Below are positions 1 to 10,399 of a stretch of 64,000 bases of DNA, in pieces (the first letter of the stretch is position 1; the number at the start of each line of letters is the position of its first letter). The notes under the pieces are model-generated. The model had not been told where the DNA came from and did not search any database. It saw nothing but the letters and a program-made list of their open reading frames with translations. The translations under genes and the position numbers were made by a program. Source of the DNA: Apostichopus parvimensis (lineage: Eukaryota; Echinodermata; Holothuroidea; Aspidochirotida; Stichopodidae). Where the stretch lies: the NCBI GenBank assembly GCA_000934455.1, contig KN882225.1, positions 520,910 through 584,909 of the forward strand, read 5' to 3'.

Positions 1-39
1 GACCGGTTTCGTCCTTTTGGGACTCATCAGGCGAATGTA
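1..39 (-). ncRNA. Hammerhead ribozyme core, cut by window edge
   Basis: Read on the minus strand, positions 30 to 24 are CTGATGA. These are followed by a perfect 4-bp stem II, GTCC (23-20) with GGAC (14-11), closing a CAAAA loop, and then by GAAA (10-7). This is the invariant hammerhead order: CUGAUGA, stem II, GAAA. The sequence continues CCGGTC to base 1, which would be the 5' strand of stem III. Its partner and the cleavage site would lie outside the window. The short GUCC/GGAC stem II is usual for metazoan hammerheads carried by Penelope-like elements and retrozyme-type repeats. Positions 39-31 would be the 5' strand of stem I. The core match is seen directly; self-cleavage is inferred. 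Confidence 0.72.
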
Positions 40-50
40 GGAATCGAACC
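40..50 (-). promoter_or_regulatory. RNA polymerase III B-box next to the ribozyme
   Basis: The minus strand reads GGTTCGATTCC, a perfect match to the B-box consensus GGTTCGANNCC. It ends 9 nt before the hammerhead CTGATGA. No convincing A-box was found upstream (positions 51-120). A B-box plus hammerhead fits a tRNA-derived SINE or small retrozyme-like repeat transcribed by pol III. This link is inference. Confidence 0.55.
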
Positions 51-494
51 CCGGATCTTCGTGTAAAAATGATAATGTAAAGACTGCGTAGCTTTGGGCG
101 CTGCATGGAGCAACAGTTTTCTTTGTTGAACTGGACCATGGGTGTTGTACTAATTTGGCCATGAAAAAGTAATGGGAAAGTCATGGAATTTTATTATCCT
201 TAAGGTGCAGGAGCCCTGAGTTAATTTCTTAAAGTGCCCAAAGTCTGAAAACCTTGAACACAAGCTAACTAAAAAAGTGTATTTGGTTCAGCTTCAAACT
301 GTGTATGCATGTTGTCCCATTTGAGTATAGATGAACTCTATATTTTTCATGGAGGTCATGGGTCATCAGAGGTCTAAGTCTGCTAACATTGTAAACATAA
401 TAAGTAAAAAAATTAAATGTTGGTTTAACTTTTACACTTACTGTGTGTTTTGCTACTAATGTGTAGATCAGCCCTATTGTTTATCCACTTAAAG

Positions 495-682
495 GTATCA
501 TTCAAGGAGCCCCCAACAGGAACTGCCAGCAACCTTTGTGGAATCTGTGCTGACAGAAGAAAAGAATCCTTTTTTATCCCATGTGGCCATGAACAACATG
601 TGCAGTGTTCCTAGAAGAACAAGATGGCATTTGCCCTTTCTGTAAGATCGGAGTGCAGAAAATAGGAACACTATTTGAATAA
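495..682 (+). pseudogene. Terminal exon of a RING-HC finger gene, frame broken
   Basis: The exon encodes residues reading CGICADRRKESFFIPCGHE followed by QHVQC, then FLEEQDGICPFCKIGVQKIG and a stop at 680-682. The C-x2-C, C-x-H-x2-H-x2-C and C-P-F-C pattern is a C3HC4 RING, the E2-binding zinc module of ubiquitin ligases. A polyadenylation signal overlaps the stop. A plausible splice acceptor (pyrimidine stretch ending in AAAG) lies just upstream. The two halves are in different frames: one shift lies between about 594 and 606, inside the RING. The exon is therefore a pseudogene remnant or carries an assembly error. Upstream exons are not in the window. Confidence 0.6.
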
Positions 683-683
683 A
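678..683 (+). promoter_or_regulatory. Polyadenylation signal AATAAA
   Basis: AATAAA overlaps the stop codon of the RING exon, as expected for a compact 3' end. Seen directly; use is inferred. Confidence 0.45.
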
Positions 684-811
684 AACAGACGATTGAAGTT
701 GCCAGTTTTAAAGTGTTCATGTATGCATTACGTTTCTTTTGTTTCACTTAGTATTGTTTGGTTGTTACTTTTGTTACATTATCAGATGCTTTATCTTGGT
801 ATTCTCTAGTG

Positions 812-1400
812 TTTGGTTCCTTGCTGCTGAAATCAAAAGGAACCTATGCATTCAGGTTGGCAAGTGTGTGTGTGCGTGCATGTGGCACCTAGCTTAGGTA
901 TGTGTTACATCAATAAAGGAATGACCGATATTCATCATAGTCCCTATTTTAATAGATGCATTATATTGAGTAGAAGAAAGCTATTGTTTGTGGTGGATAT
1001 CTCATGAAAATTAATGGAGTCACATGGTCAAACCGGAAAATATTCAAACAGTTCTGACTCTATAACCGCATGCCCCATTGTAGTGGAACTTGGTATGATG
1101 ATGTTAGGTGATAACAGGTATGTGTTGATGTATGTTAAATTTGACATATTTGCATATTAATAAGGGGGTGTGGCTTCATATAATTGTGCAACATTTAGCT
1201 TAGGAGTGCAATAACTCGATAAGGGAATGCCCGCTCGATGCTCATATAGTTAGCCTACTATGTAGAATCTGTAGATGCATCATAGTGATTAGAAGAAACC
1301 TATTGTTTCTGGTAGTTATATCATAGATATTAATGAGGTGATGGGGTCAAACCTCAAAAACTTCATGCATGTGTTTATGTGTACATTTTTTTAAGAACAT
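812..1400 (+). repeat. AGGTCA-rich dispersed repeat, copy 1
   Basis: The copy starts with the family's head: GGTTCCTT, a short spacer, then AAGGAACC (a hairpin), followed by a TG-rich run and GTGGCACC. The body shares long stretches with 26,005-26,520, including the words CATTGTA, TGGAACTTGG, GGTGATAA and a GGGGTGTGGCTT block. No coding potential was seen. Confidence 0.65.
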
Positions 1401-2330
1401 CAAGTCTGCCAATGAACAATTCCAGCAAGGAACCATTCTATGTGCTCCATTGATTTGACTATGTTTGTACATCTAGTTACTGTGTCTCTTTTTAAAATAA
1501 CTTTGTCGTTTGAATAAAAGACATGCAGCTTCTAGGGTCATCAAAGACCAGAGATGGTAATAATGCCTCTCATTTTAAAGAAGTAGACATATGACTATAA
1601 AAATGATATGTCCCTTACAGAACTAGGCCTACATGAAATATGCCCAGTCATTTTCCTGTCATGTCTTGCTCTGCTCTTGGTTCAGGAAATGCACTGTTAC
1701 CTTAATCATAACATTTTTTCAGCAAACACTTATACTGGCCATGGCTTATCCAAATGCATTCTAAAAGTTTTCTTTGTTTTATCTAGTACTACTGTTGATG
1801 TATAAATACATTGTTCTAAAGGCAACATAGTTAATGGACTAAGAGGATATTCCAATTTAAATGAGAAAGAAGAACAAAGATATCACAAATGAACTTGTTT
1901 CTTTGGGAGGATGAAACTATTAAAGTGCTGTTATTCATTTAATTAAAAATGTAAAGAATTTAAAAGTGTGAAAGGTTAAGTCTATTTGAGAAAAATTGTA
2001 CCTTTTGCAGATATACAAATAACCAATTTGTGTCATTTGGGATTTATGTAAAATCCTTGCAGAGAAAACTCAATTTTCAGATGCATGCAAAATCAATGAA
2101 CATTTTTCATGCAGCAGAAGCATTGTGAAAAGATTAGGAAGTACTTATGCTTAAATGTACTGGAACATTATGTTTTAGAAATGTGCCTCTATTTCCTAGA
2201 GTTAATATGCCAATTTATTGTCAAACTTTCAATGATCTGGAGTTCTTGTGAAAATAGTCATTTAAGGAAGATCAGGAAATCAGAGTACATATTTAAATAA
2301 TTCAGGGACATCTCACTACCAGTCAAGAGT
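1400..2330. other. AT-rich DNA, nothing recognised
   Basis: Short open frames only, with no domain, splice-bounded exon, RNA gene or tandem repeat that I can support. Confidence 0.5.
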
Positions 2331-2334
2331 TTGT

Positions 2335-3125
2335 TCATGGTTTCGATGATAATGGTAACATATGCATTCATGCTGGCGTGTATGTATGTGTGTGACGCCC
2401 AGCTTGTAAACACGATATCTGAAGAAGGGAAAGATGGACCAATTTCATATTTGGTGTATAGAAGTCCCACATAGAGAACAAGAAGCCTATTGTTCTTTGT
2501 GGAGGTCAAAGGTCATTTGGAGTCACCAGGGGTCAAATTTTGAAAACCTTGTAAACAAGATATCTCAATAAGGGAAGCTTGGATCTCATATTTGGTGTGT
2601 AGAGGTACCACATTGAGTACAAGAAGCCTATCGTTTCTGGTGGAGGTCATTTGGGATTTTTGGACATGTCAAATTGTGAAACCCTTGTAAACATGATATT
2701 GCAAGAAGGGAACCTCGGATCTCATATTTGGTTTGTAAATGCACCATATCACATTTAAGGAGCCTATTATTGCTTTTGGTGGAAGATAAGGTCATTTGAA
2801 GTCCATAAATGCCAAACATTTACTTCACTCCCTCTAACCTGTTCCTCTACACCAGCGCACCTTCCTAAATATAAAATCGCAAGGGAGGCTTGGAAAGGTC
2901 GCATATTTGGTATGTACTGTAATTGTTCCACATTGAGTTCAAGAAGAATTTTTTTGGGGGAGGTCAATAGTTGTTTGAGTTCACCGGGGGTCAAACTGTG
3001 AAAATAATGTCAGTTTTACAAAATATTTCAACAAGAACAGATGTCATATTTGGTATGTTGATGTGTCACATTTAGTAGAAGAGGCCTGTTGTTGAGGTCA
3101 ATGGTCATTTCAGGACAGCCTGTGT
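2335..3125 (+). repeat. Tandem AGGTCA repeat, about five units of 130-145 bp
   Basis: Units repeat the order CTTGTAAACA, GATAT, AAGGGAA, CATATTTGGT, CCACATTGAG, AAGAAGCCTATTG, GGAGGTCA. Unit starts are near 2402, 2549, 2684, 2850 and 2990. Units are diverged, so the array is not recent. A TG-rich stretch and GTGACGCC near 2380-2400 match the family head. Confidence 0.7.
2503..2515 (+). promoter_or_regulatory. Perfect DR1 nuclear-receptor-type motif in repeat
   Basis: AGGTCA A AGGTCA matches the direct-repeat-1 site used by HNF4/RXR/PPAR-type receptors. The sequence match is exact. Whether any receptor binds is unknown. Confidence 0.4.
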
Positions 3126-3189
3126 CATTGTGTATTTTGGTTTGTCACATCACACTGCTTTTCACTTTTTTACTAACATCAAGTAAGTC

Positions 3190-3300
3190 GTACACCCTCA
3201 CATGGGCGGAGAAACAGGGGGGTTGGGGGGTTTTAACCCCCCACTTTTTGAAGAGGGGGGGTTGGTCCACACAATCAACCCCCCCTAGTTTTTGCCAGTA
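3190..3300 (+). repeat. G/C-run short repeat (SINE/MITE fragment)
   Basis: Runs of six or seven G, then CCCCCC, around GGGTTTTAACCCCC-type inverted words. The pattern recurs through the window (near 5930, 6230, 6580, 14240, 15190, 16120, 53930) with the same degenerate short element. Confidence 0.4.
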
Positions 3301-3589
3301 ATGTTCTGTTATAGCCTATGTTATGTGCTCCAAATGGCATAATAAATCAAATTATTAAATTTGAAATTGTTAAAGTCATTTCAACCTTTTACCTGGTAGG
3401 CTACATCAACAATTAACGACCGAAAACCGAGATAGAATTGACCCACACATTATTTCTAGCCCCTTTCCCCCACCTTGCGCGTTGGAACTTGTAGCTCATA
3501 GCGCTAACTTCACCCCACAACAGACATACACAAAATAACGTTTTGTTGCTGTTGAATAGCTTTGGAACTGTATACACTTGCCAACTACA

Positions 3590-3692
3590 ACGAGGTGAAG
3601 GAAGGAAAAGAAAAAGAAGAGAGAAAAGGAGAAAAGGATGGAGTAGAAAATACGGCAAGAAAAAGGGAAGAGAAAGAGGAACAGTGACAAAA
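3590..3692 (+). repeat. Polypurine tract (GA-rich)
   Basis: About 100 bp almost without pyrimidines. It gives spurious lysine/arginine-rich frames. It mirrors the polypyrimidine tract at 15,990-16,115, next to related repeat sequence. Confidence 0.6.
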
Positions 3693-4960
3693 TTATTCGA
3701 ATTTGTAAAGCAAACAGCAGATATCACATCATATCAGTGGGCATGAAAATGGCGTTCCACGATAAACAGCCTCCAAACCATGGGCGCAGATCCTGGTGAG
3801 GACAGCGGGACGCGTCCCCACCAACTTTTTCAGTAGTGGGGACATGATATACCGTGTCCCCACCAATTTGTCTTGACCAATAGCTGCATTTCAAGTTCCC
3901 CTGTATTGAACTTTGGCGCAGTTTGATCCAGCATTGTGCAAATGACATGCAGCAGTTCTCATTTTATTGTATTTTATCCACAGTTGTTAAATATAGGACG
4001 GAAATCGCATTTGCGGCAGTCTATATTTGTTTTCTGGGAGAGGACCCCAGACCCATCGTATATACAAAAGTGTACTTGGATTATTTGTCCCCTGATTTTC
4101 TTTCTGCAGACGCCCATGTATTTCTCCACTAAATTTCTAAGCCATGAGATCTAAAACTTAAGGAGGTTTAGGAGCATCATTAGGTCTGGGAAGTGTTATT
4201 TCCGGCGATCTGGGAGGTATATTTGCCCAAAAAATCGTACGCTACGCGCGAACCCATGGTCGCGCTCCGCTTAGATAGTGTCATAGACACGCGTCCCCAC
4301 CATTATCCAAGACTGATCTGCGCCAATGCTCAAAACTGTCAATGTGTGTAGTGTTCGGTTATGGAAATATCTGGTATATTTTTATTTCCTTCAACGAAAT
4401 TGTTTAGTAGCCGTCTGAATTTTCGAAAATTCCCTAACCAACATTCTTCATCATACTTCATCAAACTCGTGCAATTTTGACCCGTCTATTAGGGTTTGAA
4501 GGAGGTTTATCGGTTGTCCATAGATGATATTTTGTGCAACATTATGGGTATTTTTTAAGTGAATTTATTCACAAGAATTGTGAATTTATTCACGAGAATT
4601 GTGAATTTTCAAATTCTGAACAGTGGGGCTGACGGATATTGTGGGCCGCGATGAAGAATCACCTACAAAAGCAATGATCCACATGATATGTGATGAAGTC
4701 GAACATGATGTGTGACTGGTGACAATCTTCAAAAAGGTTATAGATGAGAAAAAAAGAATTTGGAAAAAACTTGGTTCTCAGGCAAAAGTGTACATATGGT
4801 TGGTCAGTTTCAAGCCCGAGAAGTGCCATTTCCGGTGATCTGGGGGTACCAAAACCAGAAATTTGCTTGTACGCTGCGTGCCAACCAATGGTGGCGCTCC
4901 GCTTAGATAGTAATACGCCCCCCCCCCCCGGTTAGAAAATCCTGCATACGCCCCTGAGTT
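3680..4960 (-). mobile_element. CAGGGGCGTA-ended repeat, copy 1, split by a MITE
   Basis: Read on the minus strand from 4960, the copy begins CAGGGGCGTATGCAGG, then TACTATCTAAGCGGAGCG, then a segment ending near TTCGAATAATTTTGTC. It matches 14,288-15,040 over hundreds of bases in opposite orientation. Homology breaks at 3779-4328, where a separate element is inserted. The CAGGGGCGTA terminus is typical of hAT-type ends. No transposase is seen, so it is non-autonomous. The far end is not defined. Confidence 0.6.
3779..4328. mobile_element. hAT-like MITE with 8-bp target-site duplication
   Basis: The ends are CATGGGCGCAGATC and, as reverse complement, CATTGGCGCAGATC. It is flanked by CTCCAAAC (3771-3778) and CTCAAAAC (4329-4336), an 8-bp duplication with one mismatch. 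The paralogous copy near 14,960 shows the empty site (GCCTCAAAACTG, reverse strand). Inside are further inverted GGACGCGTCCCCACC words and a CTAAGCGGAGCG block. Confidence 0.7.
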
Positions 4961-4964
4961 AAAT

Positions 4965-5160
4965 GCAGCTTTTCAAGGCCTGGGCAGTGCCATTTACTGC
5001 AATCTGGGAGGCAATATTTGCCCAAAATTCTTGTGCACTTCGCGCCAACTTATGGTGAAGCTCCACTTAGATAGTGAGCCAGCAGTTATGACTTTTTATT
5101 TCATCAATGGCCTGCAACCCCCCCCCCCCCACTTCTGACAAGAAATCTCCGCCACTGCAC
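4965..5160 (-). repeat. CTAAGCGGAGCG-family short repeat
   Basis: Contains the diverged family words CACTTAGATAGT and GGCAGTGCCATTTACTG plus a C run, and ends CGCCACTGCA. Related copies or fragments lie near 4195-4290, 5855-5945, 14,330, 15,235 and 53,960-54,050. Confidence 0.5.
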
Positions 5161-5164
5161 CCTC

Positions 5165-5800
5165 ACTATATATTACATCAAATTCATGAAGTAAACTGGT
5201 CATGTTACATCATCGAAACCACAATGCATTTTTGCATTCTGGTTAAATCTCTTCATTCATCTTGATAAAGGCCTTTTACAGGACTATAGTTTTTAAAAAT
5301 AATGGCTTACCTGCATCTGAATTATATTCATATAAAATAAGATAAAATGATGGTTATGTGAATTTGTATGGTTTCATTATATTGACACGCAAAAAATGAC
5401 AAGTGTGTTTCTTTCATTTTTATGCCAAATTTAGACTTGTCAAAAATTAATTTAATCAGCATGCATGGGACTAGTTTCCCCCAAATCAAAACAAATCAGA
5501 TACATTGTCAAATCAAGTCAAGACAAAAATTCTGCCTGGTCAGAGTCAATTCGCACCAGTAGAAACCAGTTTGAAGTCATTGGGGTGTAACATGTATTCA
5601 TATGTGTGTCAGTGTTTTGGTTAATATAGTAGCCTACTAAATACATGATATGCCGAAAATTCCTCCCAGACTGCTGGATATTCACTTCACCTGTCATTAC
5701 TAATTATTGCGTCAATAAACAGATATAATGACGCTAAAGCATTTGGATTGTAGCCATAGCCTATGTATGCTGAGGGGGAAGTTTGGTTTTCCTATTATTA
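5165..5800. other. Nothing recognised
   Basis: AT-rich DNA without a supported gene, RNA or repeat boundary. Confidence 0.45.
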
Positions 5801-5849
5801 ATTGTTTTTAAACTGTTGTTTTCAGAATCTAAAGTTGCCATTCCGATTG

Positions 5850-6320
5850 TGTGGGAAGCTTGCCATTACCGGCAATCTGGAAGATATACTTAGCAAAATT
5901 TGTACGGGCACTTTGGTCACTTTTGGAAATGCCCCCCCCCCCGGACATGTATACTACAAGTTTTTTGAGGAGAGGGCCTTGATAATCAAACCTTTTACTA
6001 AAAGCTGTATCCGCCCTGGACCCTATAGAGGATATCATAAGGTGGGCTTCTAGACCCACCCTTAAAGTTGAAGTATTCTCACCGTCCGAGCAGTCAATGG
6101 GCAGAACAGTCCTGCCCTCCACCACAAAAAAGAACCTACCTAGTACCTACGCTTTTGGGCTTGAGCCACCTTGCTAACCGACCTGACCAAGCCAACACTT
6201 ATAGCCTCTCCATGGATTGATCCAGCTCCTCCCCCCCCCCTCCCCCTTCTTTTTCCTTCCTGCGTCCTCCCATGGAAAAATCCTAGCTACGATACTGTGT
6301 GGAAATATTGTGTGCAAGAA
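5850..6320. repeat. Fragments of G/C-run SINE/MITE repeats
   Basis: Two C runs (near 5932 and 6230), a TTACCGGCAATCTGG word shared with the CTAAGCGGAGCG family, and ATCCTAGCTACGATACTG typical of the end of such repeats. Boundaries are unclear. Confidence 0.4.
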
Positions 6321-6546
6321 GAGCAAAATATACATGCATATAGCCTATAAATGAAATAACAGAATCAAAGAGAAGGGAAGTAAGAGGCGGAGGAGGTGAT
6401 CAACTCCCACCCCTGGATCCGCTGCCTAATACGTCTATGGTTGGCAGGTAGCCAGTCGCGGATATACGCTAACGCGTAGACAGTTTCCGACGGAGAAAAA
6501 TTGATGTTCAATCTACAGCGGGCAACTAATTGCAAATACATGAACC

Positions 6547-6889
6547 CAAGGGCGTAGGAACCGGTGGGGCTGGGGGGCGCCAGCCCCCCCCCCCAGTGAA
6601 AAATATGGTGGGGCGGAAGTATCATTCCGCCCGCTCCGCAAGGCAGAAAACCCCTTTTTCATTTCCAAATGAGAAAAAAATCTCATTTGGAGCACCAAAT
6701 TGCATCTAAGGCCAGGTGAAAATGCAAAATTATTTACAAAATCGTCTTCAAGTGTGCTATATTGCACCAAATTGCATCTGAGGCCACCTGGAAATGCAAA
6801 ACAAATCCAAAAAAAGACCCCTCCCGCAGGCCGGCCATCAGTCTTCAGCCCCCCCCCCCCCCACTCAAAAGTACCTTCCTACGCCACTG
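6547..6889. mobile_element. hAT-like MITE, perfect 8-bp duplication CATGAACC
   Basis: The left end is CAAGGGCGTAGGAA. The right end, reverse complemented, is CAGTGGCGTAGGAA. Perfect CATGAACC duplications lie at 6539-6546 and 6890-6897. The interior has two direct copies of a GCACCAAATTGCATCT block about 75 bp apart, and G/C runs near both ends. No coding capacity. The TIR and duplication length are as in hAT elements. Confidence 0.8.
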
Positions 6890-6899
6890 CATGAACCTA

Positions 6900-9100
6900 T
6901 CAAACTAAATTTCGTAGTTAATTGTTTTAAGATGATCGTGTAGTGGAAAACTCGATACTCTTGTATTTTGCTGTCATATCAGGACAATGTAGCCTACTGC
7001 GAGCCATTTTAGAAATACGCGTACGGCGCCAACTCTGGTAAAGGCAGCGTTTAACTATAAATCCAGGTCTGCGTAGTCAGCGAAGATCAAGGAGTAATGT
7101 ACAGGGAAGTTTTGACGAAGTTGGTAGGCTATCGAGTTTGACAAAACCTAAACCTATCACACAGCAAATACGCGTACCAAGCATGGAGGTTCATGTGATT
7201 ACAGGTCTTGTTAGATCAGCGCATGTGAAGCAATGACGGTAAAAGCACTTTCTATATATGTCATTGTTCCAGTGTGGTACTGATATTACTATCCCCATTC
7301 CTTATGATAGTTTAACACAACTGGTACCTAAATGTACATGCTGGCTTAGAGCAGCAGGCGACATACTTAGCAACCGAGTCTGTATTTCTATATATTCGTT
7401 GACCAACACAGGCTAGATCACTGGACGTGTTCCACGGTCGTACTAAACTACCTTTTTTCCACCGAAGAGCACAAGTACTGCTAGCATTCCTCGACAGCCA
7501 TCTAACAGTGCGTAATGAATAGGTGCACATGCATTAGTTTAACACGCTATAGAGCAGCAGACAACACAAACGGCATTCGATTTATGAAAATGGCGTTGAG
7601 ATACTGTGCCTCAAAACTCTTCTATGCCACTACTATAGTTGTGTAATGACTAACGTTGCAATTCTCGGACTGATGTAGGGAAATATTTTCTTTGAATTCA
7701 AGGGGTGTATAAGAGGGCTTTGTTTTAAAGAAGTAGTATTGAAGGGGAGGGAATATTTCCCAAAAAGGATCACCATAATATCTAAGCGTAGCGCTTCCAT
7801 CACTTGGCGCTTAGCGGTCGGCGTAGACTTTTTGCAAAAAACATGCTTCCAAGCTTGCCGGAAAAGGTACTGTCCATGTTTTCAGGTTGCATCTACACAC
7901 CCCGCCCTTTTTTCAGAGTATCATGTTGTAGTATTTAAGAATTCCAACCAATTTTAACTTTAGAGTTTCTATAGTGTATTCACTAACGTCTTAGGATACA
8001 TACAAAATTTTGACTTACTTATGTCTCTCCTCTCTGTTCCTTTTGTTCGGGGTCTTTGATTTGTCGACTACTCGTTGATGTGCCCACTGATGTACGTGTC
8101 AATTAAGGTCAATGACGCTACCCTTACTCCCCCGACCCCCCACACCTGCGCCCTTTCAACTCTCCTCCGAAGCTGATAAATTCAGAACACACGACGCTAG
8201 GAATATTAAGCAGTAGCCTCATAAACGACCCTGTCGCATTTTGTGCTGAGTGTTACCTTTACTGCGGGAACAACAAACGCAAAAGTTTATTTCAAAGTAA
8301 TGTTTTATGTGTTATGATATCGCTGTTGAAAAGACAGTTGTCAACATCGGAGAACAACAGCAACATTGGTAATGGTTTGCATAACCTTTTTTATATGTTA
8401 TGTTAAGTTTGTTAAACGTTTATGGTGTATAAATTGATGTGGAAACTTTAGTTTAAAGAAAGTCGTTCAGACAACATTGTACTCTAATTGATCTTTAGCA
8501 CAGAAACCATGTTTGAACCAATCAGCTTAATTTTCTTTACAATACAAATGACATTGTTAAGGGACATATGTGAACCTTTAACTTGTTGAGCCTCTTGTAA
8601 CAGGCAATCCGGGTCATACGTGTTGCTGTATTCTCGAGACTTATTATTTTCATCAAATCTCCCAAGAAAGCTAACCTATGTATGATGGCACTTCTCAAGA
8701 CATGATCCTCACACAAAGCAGCCATTGATTGTAACGTTTAACTTAAGAATACATACACGTCATTAAATCTTATAGGGTTACATATAAAAAACGAATGATA
8801 GCACATAAGCTGAAGGACGAACGATAAATCCTCATTTGTTGCTCACCACCTCACACTTCATCAGTGGCAGGTTAGGAACCCCCCCCCCCCCCGGAATATA
8901 ACAATTATTATTTCATTCATTAATGCGAAACTTTCTTTCAAAATAACATCCCATTAAATTCGAGCTCATTGTTACAAACAATAAAGGCGATGTAGAAAAC
9001 TCTGTCCCATTTAAACAAATAAACGCTACCTCTATCTACGCTAGCTCAGACCTCTTCGAACACTGCATGTTTTTTATCCTACAACTAAAGTTAAATTTGC
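6900..9100. other. No supported gene
   Basis: Short frames only. A minus-strand frame at 7312-7530 ends in a cysteine-rich stretch but does not fit a family spacing (see rejected items). A C run lies near 8880. No RNA gene or clear repeat boundary was seen. Confidence 0.4.
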
Positions 9101-9110
9101 ATGAATCTGA

Positions 9111-10390
9111 TTATTCTATTAATTCCTTCAGAGCCATGAATAAGCGACGAGCCTCATGTATATCCGTGGGCATTTCATACTTATCAAGTCCACCCAATAA
9201 ATCTTCAAGAGAATGTGTTAACCATCTTGCACAACCGTGTTGTGGGTATTCAGAGCAATATTCCTCCCTCACTTCCTGGATTTCTTCTTCTGTAAAATCA
9301 AATGGCATTTTGTAGTCCCTTGAACCATACACCTCGGGTGCAAAGTAAATCATATCAGGAATACCAGCGGGGCATTCCATGTTTCTCTGATGAAGAATCC
9401 TGTGCTGGTTCCATTCACGTGCTGATTTGTCCAGATCCTCTTGTAGCAAACGAGAAAAGCAAAACCGCATAATTTCAACTTGTATAATATCGCTGTTATC
9501 AAATATTCCTTCATCCCTCATGTCCTTGAACAAGTTGATCCAAAAACCGGTGCACATCCTTCTAAGCTGAGACCACCAACATTCTATGCGCTGGTTACTT
9601 GTAGACCGTCCGAACATAAAACTCCTTTCCCTTGAGAATGCATCATTGTGATACCATCTCAGAGCCACTTGGATATTTGCAATTATTGAATTTTCTGTTC
9701 CCCTGTCAGCCCGTACTATTAAAGGCACGGCATTTAATCGACAAATGTACTTAAGGAAGAGGTTGCAGATGATCGTTGGATTGTTGTTGCTGGGTCCCAC
9801 TGTTAGCCACAAAACCTTTCTTGAAAACCCATCAATAGCTCCGTGGATTGCAAATCCATACGGTTTAAGTTTGTCGTAACCATCAACATGAATAATATAG
9901 TTCGGTCCCCGAGATGTGTAGATGCGTCGTCTGAAACGTCGCGAAGTTCTGTTTTCCACACCAACAGGATCAAGTACGTGTTGCAGAAGCCTTACTGTAC
10001 TTCTTTGAACATTCAAATGATGTGATGTACGAAGCCTTCTTGTCATTGATCGATAACCCAGACATTCTCCACTACCTGAATAAAGCTCGTACAAGAAGGC
10101 TTCAAGGATATCTGCAACCGGTGATTCGTCACCTCGCCTCCTTTTGCCAAAGTGCCGCAACCGTCTCTTTACATGGCGAATGCTGATAAAAACGTTGTGG
10201 CAAATCGCTAGAAGAGCTACAATTTCAACTATTTCATAACCGGCATCAAAGTAGTGGCATATTAATTCATCTCGAAAATCGGCACCGTCTATCCGATACT
10301 CGGCCGCTGTGTAAGGTTCTGGGCCGAGGACAATGGTTATGTGTACACTCAGAAATATGATGACCTGGTGAGAAATTGAACAGAAATATT
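9111..10390 (-). CDS. Integrase-like DDE protein (rve superfamily), looks whole
   Basis: This is the longest open frame in the window. It ends at 9111. It stays open upstream past 10,160 to a stop near 10,395, and the extra residues are coherent. Order: an N-terminal helix-turn-helix-like segment (FDAGYEIVEIVALLAICHNV, then ISIRHVKRRLR), a linker, and a catalytic core with HVDGYDKL, VRADRGTEN and NQRIECWW. The acidic triad spacing is D-x58-D-x40-E. The tail is acidic, about 90 residues. Similar intronless 'integrase core domain' proteins occur in many copies in marine invertebrates and fish. The parent element class is not clear to me, and no terminal repeats were found nearby. No ATG lies in the upstream part. 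A possible splice acceptor (TTTCTCACCAG) near 10,370 suggests an upstream exon. DNA strand transfer is inferred from the triad only. Confidence 0.75.
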
Positions 10391-10399
10391 ACACCGACA

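Noticed and set aside
3413-3746. Overlapping plus and minus frames rich in Arg/Lys or Phe/Leu
   Set aside because: They come from the polypurine tract and have no domain.
7309-7530. Minus-strand frame ending YVACCSKPACTFRYQLC, at first sight insulin/relaxin A-chain-like
   Set aside because: Cysteine spacing is CC-x4-C-x6-C instead of CC-x3-C-x8-C, no B-chain cysteine pattern or signal peptide precedes it, and no splice context supports it.
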